Assembly: GCA_934045075.1 (NCBI GenBank)
Contig: OW203721.1
Location: forward strand, 754,001 to 818,000
DNA length: 64,000 nt
Reading direction: 5' to 3'
From: Yponomeuta sedellus
Taxonomy: Eukaryota; Arthropoda; Insecta; Lepidoptera; Yponomeutidae
A model generated the notes under the pieces. The model was not told the DNA's origin. It searched no databases and saw only the letters and a program-made list of their open reading frames with translations. Shown here in pieces: positions 20,236 through 29,855 of the stretch. Position numbers and translations under genes: made by a program. The first letter of the stretch is position 1. Each line of letters begins with the position of its first letter.

Positions 20236-20925
20236 CAGGTAGCCGGGGCTACGAGCGATTAATATTATTACTGATTGTTAATTCGCGATTATTTATTATG
20301 TGTATCACAAACATGAGTAGGTACACACCCAGACTAAGGCCTTTGGTAGTACGGCGCCACCACTGGGAACAGAACCTACGACCTCCGGCACGATAATCAG
20401 ACGTGATATCGCTAGAACAACGAGGCAGCAGCTCAATTTTATTAATTTTAAAATATCGTTTTTACTCAAAGTCACTCTATGTTGAAAAGTCACTCTAATC
20501 ACGGGGTACAAAAATACGCCAGTAAACATCATAATTATAAGCGCTTTATTAATACTCTATTATCGTGGCGGTGGCTGGTAGAACGTGGACTCGGGAAGCC
20601 CAAGGCAGAGGAAAATTGAGGGAGAAAGAGGAGGCCTACACCCAGCAATGGGTGACCAGAAAGTAAAATAAATGATTTAATGAATTAAAATTTAAAATAT
20701 GTAAATAATTAATTTAAATTAAATTATTTGAATTTAATAATTATTTAAGTAACCTAAAATTGTGTTACATGTAATTGGAGTATAAAGGCTTATTTTTATT
20801 TTATTATTAATACTAAATTTATTATATGGATATAATGGCGAGTTTAACTGATTAATGTTTGAAACAAGGCCAGTGACACTTGAGTCCCGAATATGTGACC
20901 CATGAATGACCCTTGAAATTAAGTG
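20236..20925. other. No gene seen
   Basis: Contains a degenerate tRNA-like reverse stretch near 20330-20420 (GGCGCCACCACTGGG, CTACGACCTCCGGCACG), likely an old SINE. Otherwise AT-rich. Confidence 0.4.
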
Positions 20926-20929
20926 ATTT

Positions 20930-21062
20930 GAAATGAAAAGGTTTTATTCAAAGTAGCGCAGAAACTGCGGCTTAATGAACGTTACAAGTCAAACTAGGTG
21001 TCCATTTCAAAATCTACATTATTTTGGAGAAGAAATGGACAAAAATACACCAAACGTAGTCT
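20930..21062 (-). repeat. Element H copy (reverse)
   Basis: GAAAAGGTTTTATTCAAAG, CAGAAACTGCGGCTTAATG and ACTAGGTGTCCATTTCAAA are the reverse complement of 13640-13790. It sits about 200 bp downstream of the FKBP14 exon 21265-21353 on that strand. Confidence 0.75.
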
Positions 21063-21264
21063 TTTTAAAGTCCAGAATTAACAGAGTTCACATAATTATT
21101 ATAAATGCACTGTACTGGCTTTAATTCCAGACATACTCGTGAAAATAATCCCTTTATGTCATAGTGGCCTTTTTGGCACAAAGTGTACTCGACACATTTT
21201 TCGAATCGCGTTTCAGGCAAGCTTAATATACATGACGGGTGATAATCAGTGGACGGGCACTTAC

Positions 21265-21353
21265 CCACACACATGTCGAGCAGGCCCTGGTCCCATCCCT
21301 TGATGACTTGGCCGACGCCGATCTGGAAGTTGAAGGGCTGGTCTCGGTCGTAG
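21265..21353 (-). CDS. FKBP14: FKBP14-type PPIase, FKBP-core exon
   Basis: 89-nt exon with acceptor TTGTTCCAG and donor GTAAGT. It encodes [19 protein letters not shown] then [11 protein letters not shown], the central FKBP strands with the conserved Asp-Arg, Phe, Val-Ile and Trp that line the prolyl-isomerase pocket. It starts with the last base of a split Ser codon and ends with the first base of a Gly codon, which the 13171 exon completes. The preceding exons should lie at higher coordinates. I looked for the expected HYTG and KFDS coding stretches up to 64000 and did not find them, so the gene is partial here. Confidence 0.92.
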
Positions 21354-21359
21354 CTGGAA

Positions 21360-22104
21360 CAAATAGACACCACAGATTAGAGCAGTGTAAATAATAATGC
21401 AGTCTATAACGCCCCACTATAGGACACATCTCTCAGAGAGAGAGACAGAATATGACCCTAGGGCCAGTTTCTGAATAAATTGAGAGTTTCGCTAAGTACT
21501 TAACTGTAGTGCTCTCTTCGAATCTCTCAGCAAAGAGCGTGACAAAATGTTACTCGAGTATTGACTTAGAGAAATTCGGGCGCACCGTAGCAGGCAATAT
21601 AAGCTAAAATACATTGAAATTCAAAACAAACATGTAGGAAATGGTTTTTGTGATTTTGAACTAGTCTGTCAGTTGAAAGTTGAAAAAGCTATGCTTCTTT
21701 TAAAGTTATTGAAATTCAAAACTAATATATAACAATTAATTAAATTAGATCGGAGACTAGGCTGTTTGCCATTTTGAAGTAGTCAGTTGAAAAAGCTATC
21801 GTTTAGTTCATAATTCTTTATTTTGTTCATTTATTCGCAAAATATAATACAAATATTTCAATTTAAAGTTTTCACGAATTGACACTTTTAGGACTAAATA
21901 TGATTTGAAACCGGTGAGCAGGTCGTCGTGCCGAAATATTGTTCCTAACCGGATGTTTGCAACTACGCAATAAACAAGGCGGTCAATGCAGATCCACTAC
22001 AGATAATGTCTGCGCCTAGGTAGACCTAGCACAGACACCAAAAGTTCACAAAGTGTCATGTAAGTCTAAAAGTCTCATGTATAAAAGCAGGATTCAGTTT
22101 GTGA
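21360..22104. other. Upstream FKBP14 intron, no exon found
   Basis: AT-rich. GGGCCAGTTTCTGAAT at 21461 resembles the right end of the THAP-type element at 61464, but no partner end was found nearby. Confidence 0.4.
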
Positions 22105-22312
22105 AATCTAGAAATGGACGCCTAGTTTAACTTGTAGTCCAAAATTATCTAGATTTTGAAATGGATGCCTAGTTTAACTTATAGTCCAAAATTATCTAGA
22201 TTTTGAAATGGATGCCTAGTTTAACTTGTAGTCCAAAATTATCTAGATTTTGAAATGGTTGCCTAGTTTAACTTATAGTCCAAAATTATTTAGATTTTGA
22301 AATGGACGCCTG

Positions 22313-23036
22313 GTTCAATTCAATTCAATTTATTTCAACGTAAAGAATTTACATTCTGTTTGCTGAATGTCAAAGTACAATGTAACATGAAAGTGAAAGC
22401 CGCTGCCTTCGGGCCGTAATGTAGTGGAGAAAAAGGCAGCGGGAAAAAAAAACTCCACTCTGACCATCTTTTCTCAAGTCCTCTTAAATCTAATACATCA
22501 GATACCACCTATACGCATAAGATTCTATGATTGCCATTAATTACTTTAAATGCTAAAGCATTATAATTTTTTTTTTACATAGGCCGTGAAAACATAACAA
22601 GTGCTGCGGCCAGACACACGAACAGCACTCGTTCACGAGCATAACGCAGAGGTCAGCCATCATCAGTCTCAACCATTTTGGAGGGAGATAGATGACCCGG
22701 CCACCACGCCACCATTCGAATGACCTTTAGCAAACCTGCAGATTAAGTTTTTGTCAGTTATAGAATGTATGATATATTTACTAATATGCAATCACGTCGT
22801 CTGTACAAACTTAAAATATAACATAACTAACACTGAGGATTGCAGTGATTCGGTTGCTACATATAAAGTATTTATTTAATTTGAGGTTGCCTGGAAGAAA
22901 TTGCTTTTAGCAATAAGGCCGCCAATTGTATTTGATCTTTTGTATCTGCCGTTTTTGCAACTATTTCCGGTATACAATAAAGAATAATCCTATCTTATCT
23001 TAATAACTATGATTTACTCGTCGTGGAATTGGTCTA
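22313..23036 (-). mobile_element. LINE 3' end (26453 family) inside the minisatellite
   Basis: On the minus strand this matches the 3' UTR of the LINE at 29237-29815 (CCGCTGCCTTTTTCTCCAC, GGTCATTCGAATGGTGGCG). Its AATTG-repeat tail is at 22313-22330. The 5' portion continues at 23018-23036 (TCGTGGAATTGGTCTACTG matches the text just after the ORF stop) beyond an inserted family K tail. Confidence 0.8.
22840..23010 (+). mobile_element. Family K LINE tail, nested
   Basis: AATAAGGCCGCCAATTGTA, then ACAATAAAGAATAATCC and TATCTTATCTTA tail. Other copies: 44505, 46398, 59840 and 63263. It splits the minus-strand LINE around it. Confidence 0.75.
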
Positions 23037-23440
23037 CTGCCAAGTTTAACTTGTAGTCCAAAATTATCTAAATTTTGAAATGGATGCCTAGTTTAACTTG
23101 TAGTCCAAAGTTATCTAGATTTTGAAATGGACGCCTAGTTTAACTTGTAGTCCAAAATTATCTAGATTTTGAAATGGATGCCTAGTTTAACTTGTAGTCC
23201 AAAATTATCTAGATTTTGAAATGGATGCCTAGTTTAACTTGTAGTCCAAAATTATCTAGATTTTGAAATGGATGCCTAGTTTAACTTGTAGTCCAAAATT
23301 ATCTAGATTTTGAAATGGATGCCTAGTTTTTAACTTGTAGTCCAAAATTATCTAGATTTTTAAATGGATGCCTAGTTTAACTTGTAGTCCAAAATTATCT
23401 AGATATTGAAATGGACGCCTAGTTTAACTTGAAGTCGCAG

Positions 23441-24219
23441 TTTCTGGGCTTCTTTGGTTAAAAACATTATGATTTAATTTCATTTGACTATTTCAAACTA
23501 TCAGTAAAACCGTATAAACTGGGTGCAAACGACAATATCAAGCTTTGCAAACACAAAGAATAATTTATATTAAACCTCTCGAGCGAAACCAGAATAATCA
23601 AGATCGAACTTCCCGCCAGGTAAGTTCGTTCGATCAATGATAAATGAAGTTTCTTCCTAATTTACTTTAGTATCAGTCGCCAACTGTTAAAGAAAAAAGT
23701 GAGGCACTCTCTCTTCCCTGCATTGAGCTGATGAAAATCATCTTTTTTTTTCGAAAAGAGATATTTTCTAATGAAATAAAATCTCGTGTCACACAGTGTT
23801 TGTTATCGATCTCCTCCGAAACGATTTCACCGAATGTGATGATTTTGTTTTGTGTATATTTGGTAGGTCGGAGAATATTTCGTGGACTAATAAATATATC
23901 AAAATAACGTTCGTGGGTTCAACTAGTAGAAGATATTAAAACGGGTAGAATATAGAATATATAGAATATTTTTATTGGGTAAAAACATTACTACACAGCT
24001 TTTACAAAATGGTCTTAATGCTATATACAAAATTAACGATTAGCTGATGCTGTGCTAGGTTAAAAACCTGTGTTACAGCAATCAGTGACAATGCCCCACC
24101 GAAGTGACAATGTTAATTTGAGTTCGGATTGTACAGACAATTAGTTTCACTTAACATACAAATTTTAATAATTTTACTCATGTAAAGAATATTATATATA
24201 TTACTATATAACCCAGGAC

Positions 24220-24262
<43 letters not shown>

Positions 24263-24484
24263 AGGATTCAATTACCTTAAATTCTCGATTGTTTACTAGG
24301 TAAAATTTAATTACCTATCTTAGAATCCTGACGTAGACCAAATTGGCAAGTACAGTGAATAATATAACTATAAATAAATAAATATTCACGGGCATATTAC
24401 ACAAATCTTGTTAGCCCTATACTAAGTACAACTAAATAACTTGTGCTACGGGTGCTAACTCGACGATAGATTTAATATAATAAA
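23441..24484. other. No gene; AT-rich with a LINE-like tail and a (TA)n tract
   Basis: 23940-24110 looks like a reverse LINE 3' end (ATAGAATATAGAATATTTTT start). A (TA)n tract lies at 24225-24257. GGATCGAACTTCCCG near 23590 was considered and rejected as an FKBP exon. Confidence 0.5.
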
Positions 24485-24600
24485 TAGATACATAACATCC
24501 AAGACCCGAGACAAACTAGAAACGTTCGAACGGGGATCGAACCCGAGACCTTCGGTTTTACAGACAGCGTGCCAAACCGCTGCGCCACCGAGGCCGTCTT
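24485..24600 (-). mobile_element. tRNA-headed SINE, another family
   Basis: On the minus strand: CGGCCTCGGTGGCGCAGCGG (A box), GGTTTGGCACGCTGTCTGT and B box GGTTCGATCCC. Body text ACATCCAAGACCCGAG follows. Single copy in the window. Confidence 0.75.
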
Positions 24601-24859
24601 GAGAATTGCATAGTTAAAACTATCAATAGTTTCGAAAACTATTATGGGTAGTCGTCAGGTAAGTACCAAATAATGTAATAGTAAAGCCGGCTTTTGAGTA
24701 TGGGATGTAATATAATATATACATCTAAAGATATAATAAGTTATCGCTCGTCCTACATTTTATACGAGACCGGTTTACACTGAGCTGTAATCATAAAAAA
24801 ATAAAAATAAATGAATGACGAGCGAAAAATTATTATATCTCAAAATGTAATTATATTAC

Positions 24860-25095
24860 ATCGTAGTCAGGCTATACTAGTCCGCTGCTGTATATAGTCC
24901 TCCCCTAAAGAGCGCCACGTTGCGCTATCATAGGGGGTAATGCCCATAATCCCCACGATGGGCATGCGGGTTGGGGATCGCAGTTCGGTGGAATTGTACT
25001 GCAGGGGGCGCTGCTACCCACCCCCCCGGTTTGTGTCCCTTAGTCGCCTTCTACGACACCCGCGGGAAGAATTGGGTTATATAATATTACATCCC
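24860..25095 (-). repeat. Dispersed repeat with CCCGCGGGTGTCGTA, reverse copy
   Basis: Reverse complement of 60155-60375. Landmarks GGGGGTGGGTAGCAGCG, AATTCCACCGAACTGCGAT and GCAACGTGGCGCTCTTTAG. The common piece GGGGAGGGCTATGTCCAGC also occurs alone at 7015, 9915 and 25880. Likely the 3' end of a LINE. Confidence 0.65.
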
Positions 25096-26089
25096 GTAGT
25101 GAAAAGCCAGTTTCAGATATGATTTGAAAAAAAAAACGGTCAGAGTGGATTTTTCCGCTGCATTTTTGTGTACACTCGGCTCGGAGGAACTAGTTTCTGT
25201 TTTCACTGTGCACAAGCCTTCTGTAGCGTTTGTTTTGTGGCGCGGCCGTATATTGCAAGTGACTATGCATCAGATAGCGGGCAGGGAATAACGCCATTAC
25301 TAGCCATTGTGTGGCACCTTGTTAGCTTGCCGAAACCCGAGCGGGCTGCGTTTCGGCGCCCCAGCTCCGTATTTACTTCGTAGAGAGAGAGTCAGGAAAC
25401 ATAGGTGCTGAGTATAGTCTGTTAGCTATTAGGATAACTATACCTCGTCTACTATCGGATATATTCGTGTAATAGAAATATCGGAACTAATATGACACTT
25501 AATTTCGAAATCAGAACTCGATCATCAGTACGAAAACCGGCGAAAATTGGCGAAAACCCGAGGTATATTCTAAAAGATAACATACTATATGCACTTGATT
25601 TGCTTGAAATAAAACCGGGTAGGCGCGAGACAAAATCGCGGAGGGTCCCGTACTATCACGCATTATAATATTATTTATTTATTTACATAGAAAAACCAGT
25701 TGCTAGTACACTTATACATCGTAGTTATAAAAACTAAACGTTTTAAGAGCCTAGCCTATTAAGGTAACAGCATGCACCTTTGCTATTATTTATGTTAACG
25801 ATTATTCTTAAATTTATAAATAAGTAATTTAAAAATAAGTATATATTAAATAGGCGTCATAATTCTTCTTCTGGTTCAGGCTATATTAGTCCACTGCTGG
25901 ACATAGCCCTCCCCTAATAAGCGCCAGAGCGTCATTCATCCATTATGTGTATTCATCCATTCACCCATTTTAGATTTAATTTGAAATTTTCACTTCCCGC
26001 TTTACTTTTGAAGAAACCACTCTACTGACAATCTTTTCCTCGCATATTACCAAATATTGCTACTTTATTCTGATAGTTTTCGATCCGAG
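25096..26089. other. No gene identified
   Basis: 25160-25400 is GC-richer with short frames that match nothing known to me. 25865-25930 holds a fragment of the 24860 repeat. The rest is AT-rich. Confidence 0.4.
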
Positions 26090-26135
26090 TGCGGGCATGT
26101 ACCAATGACTTTGTTTAATTTCAAAGTTACGTACA
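26090..26135 (+). mobile_element. Family C SINE, left half, target of the LTR element
   Basis: GGCATGTACCAATGACTTTG and TTTCAAAGTTACGTACA are completed by CATTTGCGAATTTGTAG at 34611. Removing 26136-34608 and one TACA restores continuous family C sequence as at 60595-60680. Confidence 0.8.
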
Positions 26136-26368
26136 TGTGGGATATGTGATGAATGGAACGTTAGGGAGATGTATGAAAAGGAACGTGTTGATTGTGTGAG
26201 CGAGAGGGATGGATGGATCTGTGAAACGACATAGAGTAGGATAGATAATAAGGTTTTTTCTTCTTGCTAAAGACGGACGACGTGCAATTAAGTGTTTTTT
26301 TGTTAATTCTTTTAAAAATAAAAAGACGAAAGACTAAGTAAAAATAACAGTTTTTATTTACTCCCACA
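26136..26368 (+). repeat. 5' LTR
   Basis: 233 bp, starting TGTGGGATA and ending TACTCCCACA, giving 7-bp inverted ends TGTGGGA/TCCCACA. It differs from the 3' LTR at the ninth base (A here, G at 34384). Confidence 0.95.
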
Positions 26369-26371
26369 ATT

Positions 26372-26389
26372 TGGGGGCCCCTCCGGGAT
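26372..26389 (+). other. Primer-binding site, tRNA-Pro-like
   Basis: TGGGGGCCCCTCCGGGAT starts 3 bases after the LTR. It is complementary to the 3' end of a tRNA ending CCCCCA with a CCCGG T-stem. From memory this differs from metazoan tRNA-Pro at two positions. Confidence 0.65.
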
Positions 26390-26500
26390 AAAAATCTCAA
26401 GAAAATATCAAGATTTCGACGAGATTGAGACGGATTTCGTACTCCACGCCATTGACGAACTATTTTTGAACTATTTTTAGCAGATTTCAATGTAGATATT

Positions 26501-29236
26501 TTGTGTTTAACAGAACATTGGCTGAAACATTCTGAAATGTCATTTACTTTAAAAGACTATTTAGCAGCAAGCACTTTTAACCGACAACACTCAATAAGAG
26601 GAGGTTCAATGATCTTTGTCAAAAGTAGTTTGAAAATTAAAGAAAGAAAAGATATTGTCAGTCTATCTGTTGAACGTTTAATTGAGATATCGTGTGTGGA
26701 ATTGGATAGGTATATAGTAATGTGTGTTTATAGGCCGCCACAATCAAATTATAATGAATTTGAATTACTTATGGAGGATGCCTTAAAACGCCTATTCAGT
26801 ACTACGAAGAGCATAGTGGTGTGTGGGGACTTCAATATAGATTTCTTAGTTCAAGGTCCACTTAAAACTAAACTCGCAAGCCTTTTCAGGTCATATAATT
26901 TAGATAATTTATTTACAGAACCCACTAGGACAACTGCTACTAGCGCTACCTGCATAGATAATGTCTTTTGCAATTGTGAATATTTAGAAAAAGAAGTCAT
27001 ACACAAATTACAGTCGGACCATAGCGGGCTATGGGTAGTCCTACCGTCAGTACTGGAAGCAAAAAAATGCAATGAATTAAATTGTAGGCCAATAACAGAG
27101 AAAAAAATTGAATTATTTAAAAAAAATATAAACATAAAGTTAAATTCGTTGAATTTCGATAGCAATGATCCGAATACGTTATATCAAGTATTGTTTTCAA
27201 CCATATCAAAAGAATTTGAACATGTTTTTAACGTAAAAAAAATTACAGAGTTAAAAAGCGGGTTTTCAGAATGGGCAACGCCAGGTATATATAGAAGTAG
27301 GAAAAGGCTTTATGAATTGTATGAAGAAAAACAATTCAATCACAATCCGACGTTCAAAGAGTACGTAAAAAAATATTCAAAAACTTTTAGACAAACTTGT
27401 TTAACAGCCAAATCGATAAGTATAAGTAAAAAAATTATGGCGTCTACTAATAAAATAAAAACAGTCTGGCAAGTAATTAACAAAGAAACAGGTAAAACGA
27501 GACCTAAGGACCAGGGATTTGCGTTGAAGATCGAAGGTAAGTTAGTTAATTCGAAGAAGGACATAGCAGAAATATTTCAAACTTTTTTTAAAAACATGCC
27601 ACTGCATATAACGGCTAGCTTAAATTCTTCCTCCCAATTAGCCGATACCTTACTTTTGGAAAGTACAAATCCATGTAAAGTTGACTTCCAATTCTCCCAT
27701 ATAACTACCTTAACTATTGTCAAAACATTTAAAGAGTTAAACTTAAAAAAGACTGAAGATTTGTGGGGGTTATCGGTTAAATTAATATCCACTATAATCA
27801 ATATTCTAGCACCTTACCTTGCTTTGATTTTTAATAAATGTGTTGACCAGGGAACCTTTCCTAATCTATTAAAGTTAAGTAAAATCGTACCCTTGTTTAA
27901 ATCTGGTGATAGTGAAGATCCAAATAATTTCAGACCTATAGCAATACTGCCGGTACTAAGTAAAGTTTTTGAGAAAGTAATATTACATCAATTGCAAACT
28001 CATTTTAGTATAAATAAGCTCTTCCATAAGAAACAGTTCGGGTTTACAAAAGGCCGCTCAACGACGGAAGCAGGCATAGCGTTAGTAAAGCATATCTTTG
28101 AGGCGTGGGAGGAGTCGCAGGATGCCATTGGGGTTTTCTGTGACCTTTCTAAGGCGTTTGACTGCGTTGACCACGAAACACTTCTCATAAAATTGCACCG
28201 ATATGGTTTAAGTAATAAATCACTAAGTCTTCTTCGATCTTACTTAACAGACAGAACTGTAAAGGTTGATATTAATAGAGTTAAATCCTCGGGTTCTGAT
28301 GTAAAAGTAGGAGTCCCTCAAGGTTCTATACTGGGTCCGTTCCTTTTTTTGGTATATATAAATGATTTGCCCTACCTAGTAGAAAAGCTTTCGCAGATAG
28401 TGTTGTTTGCAGATGATACTTCCTTAATTTTTAAAGTAAAGAGAGGTATAAGTAATGTAGACGATGTAAACAATGCTTTATCTACTATTCTAAACTGGTT
28501 CACTATAAACAATCTGATGCTAAATGCAAAAAAGACAAAATGCATCAAATTCTCACTACCCAATGTTAAAAATGTTGACACGAGTTTAAAAATATCTGGT
28601 GAGAGGCTAGAGCTGGTAGAGTCCACGCTTTTTTTAGGCATAACGATAGACTCAAAACTGCAATGGGGTCAGCATATTGGAAAACTGTCGGGTCGGTTGA
28701 GTTCAGCAGCGTTTGCAGTCAGAAAAATTAGACAACTTACAGACGTGTCGACGGCGAGGCTGGTCTATTTTAGTTATTTTCACAGTGTCATGTCGTATGG
28801 TTTGTTATTATGGGGACGGGCAGCAGATATAGAAACCATATTTGTCTTGCAAAAAAGAGCAATAAGAGCTATTTACAACTTAAACAGTAGAGAATCGCTA
28901 AGGGAGCGTTTTAAAGAAATAGGCATTCTTACACTGGCTTGCCAATATATATTCGATAATATAATGTATGTCCGAAAAAATATAACAATGTTTAAATTAA
29001 ATAGGGACGTTCATAACGTAAACACAAGGAATAGAAACAAGGTTGCTTGTACTAAATCCCGATTAGCCAAGGTAGGCACATCATTTGTAGGTTACTGCGT
29101 TCGTTTTTACAACAAAATTCCAGAACGTGTTCTATGCTTGTCTGAAAATAAATTTAAAACTTTCATTAAAAATTCGCTATGTAAAAAGGCATATTATAGA
29201 ATAGACGACTATATAAACGATCCTAATCCGTGGTAG
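26501..29236 (+). CDS. LINE ORF2: endonuclease (partial) and reverse transcriptase
   Basis: 911 codons open to TAG; the frame is open upstream to the truncation point at 26453, so the true start is missing. The early part is the C-terminal half of an APE endonuclease: CLTEHWL, VCVYRPPQSN, VVCGDFNIDF and SDHSGLW (the conserved Ser-Asp-His). The RT follows: RPIAILPVLSKVFEK, GFTKGRSTTEA, DLSKAFDCVDHE, GVPQGSILGPFLFLVYINDL and the catalytic FADDTSLIF near residue 635. The C-terminal region has LQKRAIRAIYNLN and FYNKIPERV. All catalytic motifs look intact and no frameshift is seen. Normal full proteins of this group also have the first half of the endonuclease, and usually an ORF1. Confidence 0.92.
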   Translation: MCLTEHWLKHSEMSFTLKDYLAASTFNRQHSIRGGSMIFVKSSLKIKERKDIVSLSVERLIEISCVELDRYIVMCVYRPPQSNYNEFELLMEDALKRLFSTTKSIVVCGDFNIDFLVQGPLKTKLASLFRSYNLDNLFTEPTRTTATSATCIDNVFCNCEYLEKEVIHKLQSDHSGLWVVLPSVLEAKKCNELNCRPITEKKIELFKKNINIKLNSLNFDSNDPNTLYQVLFSTISKEFEHVFNVKKITELKSGFSEWATPGIYRSRKRLYELYEEKQFNHNPTFKEYVKKYSKTFRQTCLTAKSISISKKIMASTNKIKTVWQVINKETGKTRPKDQGFALKIEGKLVNSKKDIAEIFQTFFKNMPLHITASLNSSSQLADTLLLESTNPCKVDFQFSHITTLTIVKTFKELNLKKTEDLWGLSVKLISTIINILAPYLALIFNKCVDQGTFPNLLKLSKIVPLFKSGDSEDPNNFRPIAILPVLSKVFEKVILHQLQTHFSINKLFHKKQFGFTKGRSTTEAGIALVKHIFEAWEESQDAIGVFCDLSKAFDCVDHETLLIKLHRYGLSNKSLSLLRSYLTDRTVKVDINRVKSSGSDVKVGVPQGSILGPFLFLVYINDLPYLVEKLSQIVLFADDTSLIFKVKRGISNVDDVNNALSTILNWFTINNLMLNAKKTKCIKFSLPNVKNVDTSLKISGERLELVESTLFLGITIDSKLQWGQHIGKLSGRLSSAAFAVRKIRQLTDVSTARLVYFSYFHSVMSYGLLLWGRAADIETIFVLQKRAIRAIYNLNSRESLRERFKEIGILTLACQYIFDNIMYVRKNITMFKLNRDVHNVNTRNRNKVACTKSRLAKVGTSFVGYCVRFYNKIPERVLCLSENKFKTFIKNSLCKKAYYRIDDYINDPNPW

Positions 29237-29815
29237 TAAACCAATTCCACCGCGATTTTATTGTTAAGTATAACTAAGTATAACATATTTTATAATACAA
29301 GTGTGTACAGACGACGTGATTGCATATTAATAACTATATGATACCTTATATAACTGACAAAAACTTAACTGCAAGTTTGCTAAAGGTCATTCGAATGGTA
29401 GCGTGGTGTTCGGGTCATCTATCTCCCTCCAAAATGGTTGAGACTGATGATGGCTGAGCACTGCGTTATGCTCGTGAACGAGTGCTGTTCGTGTGTCTGG
29501 CCGCAGCACTTATGTTTTCCCCTATTATTGTGAGACATTTGACTAATGCTTTGGCATTTAGGGTTGTTAATGGCAATCATGAAATCTTATTAGGTTTACA
29601 TATGGCAACTGATGTATTTGGTTTTTAAGATGATTTGAGAAAAGATGGTCAGAGTGGAGTTTTTTTTTTCCGCTGCCTTTTTCTCCACTACAATTACGGC
29701 CCGAAGGCGGCGGCTTACACTTTACATTGTACATTGACATTCAGCAAACAGAATGTAAATTCTTTACGTTGAAATAAAATTATTTGAAATTTGAAATTTT
29801 GAAATTTGAAATTTG
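29237..29815 (+). other. LINE 3' UTR and microsatellite tail
   Basis: Holds AAAATGGTTGAGACTGATG, CGTGTGTCTGGCCGCAGCAC, CCGCTGCCTTTTTCTCCAC and CAGCAAACAGAATGTAAAT, then AATTTG-type repeats. This is the piece found in truncated copies elsewhere. Confidence 0.85.
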
Positions 29816-29855
29816 ACGCCATCCACGAGAACACGAAAAATTCTTGTGAGTTACG

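Larger units (their letters stand above)
13172..21264 (-). other. FKBP14 intron (about 8.1 kb)
   Basis: Bounded by GTAAGT and AATTGCAG, with matching phase 1. It is made almost entirely of repeats: R1, element H, two family B SINEs, several LINE remnants, families D, E and G and a cruciform-prone TA tract. All are listed separately. Confidence 0.85.
22105..23440. repeat. 47-bp minisatellite, split by nested LINE tails
   Basis: Unit of 47 bp with landmarks GAAATGGATGCCTAGTTTAA and CTTGTAGTCCAAAATTATC. About 4-5 units lie at 22105-22312 and 8-9 at 23037-23440. The last unit runs into GAAGTCGCAGTTTCTGGGC, the continuation seen in the single-copy element H. The units differ at only a few positions. 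Confidence 0.92.
26453..29815 (+). mobile_element. 5'-truncated CR1/Jockey-group LINE nested in the LTR element leader
   Basis: Flanked by the 7-bp duplication ACGCCAT at 26446-26452 and 29816-29822. It begins inside the endonuclease domain, carries a long open ORF2, a 580-bp 3' UTR and a GAAATTT-repeat tail. Truncated 3' ends of the same family occur at least five more times in the window. Confidence 0.93.

Noticed and set aside
23580..23620. Possible upstream FKBP14 exon (GGKFD on the minus strand)
   Set aside because: No splice donor in phase, no flanking FKBP residues, AT-rich context.
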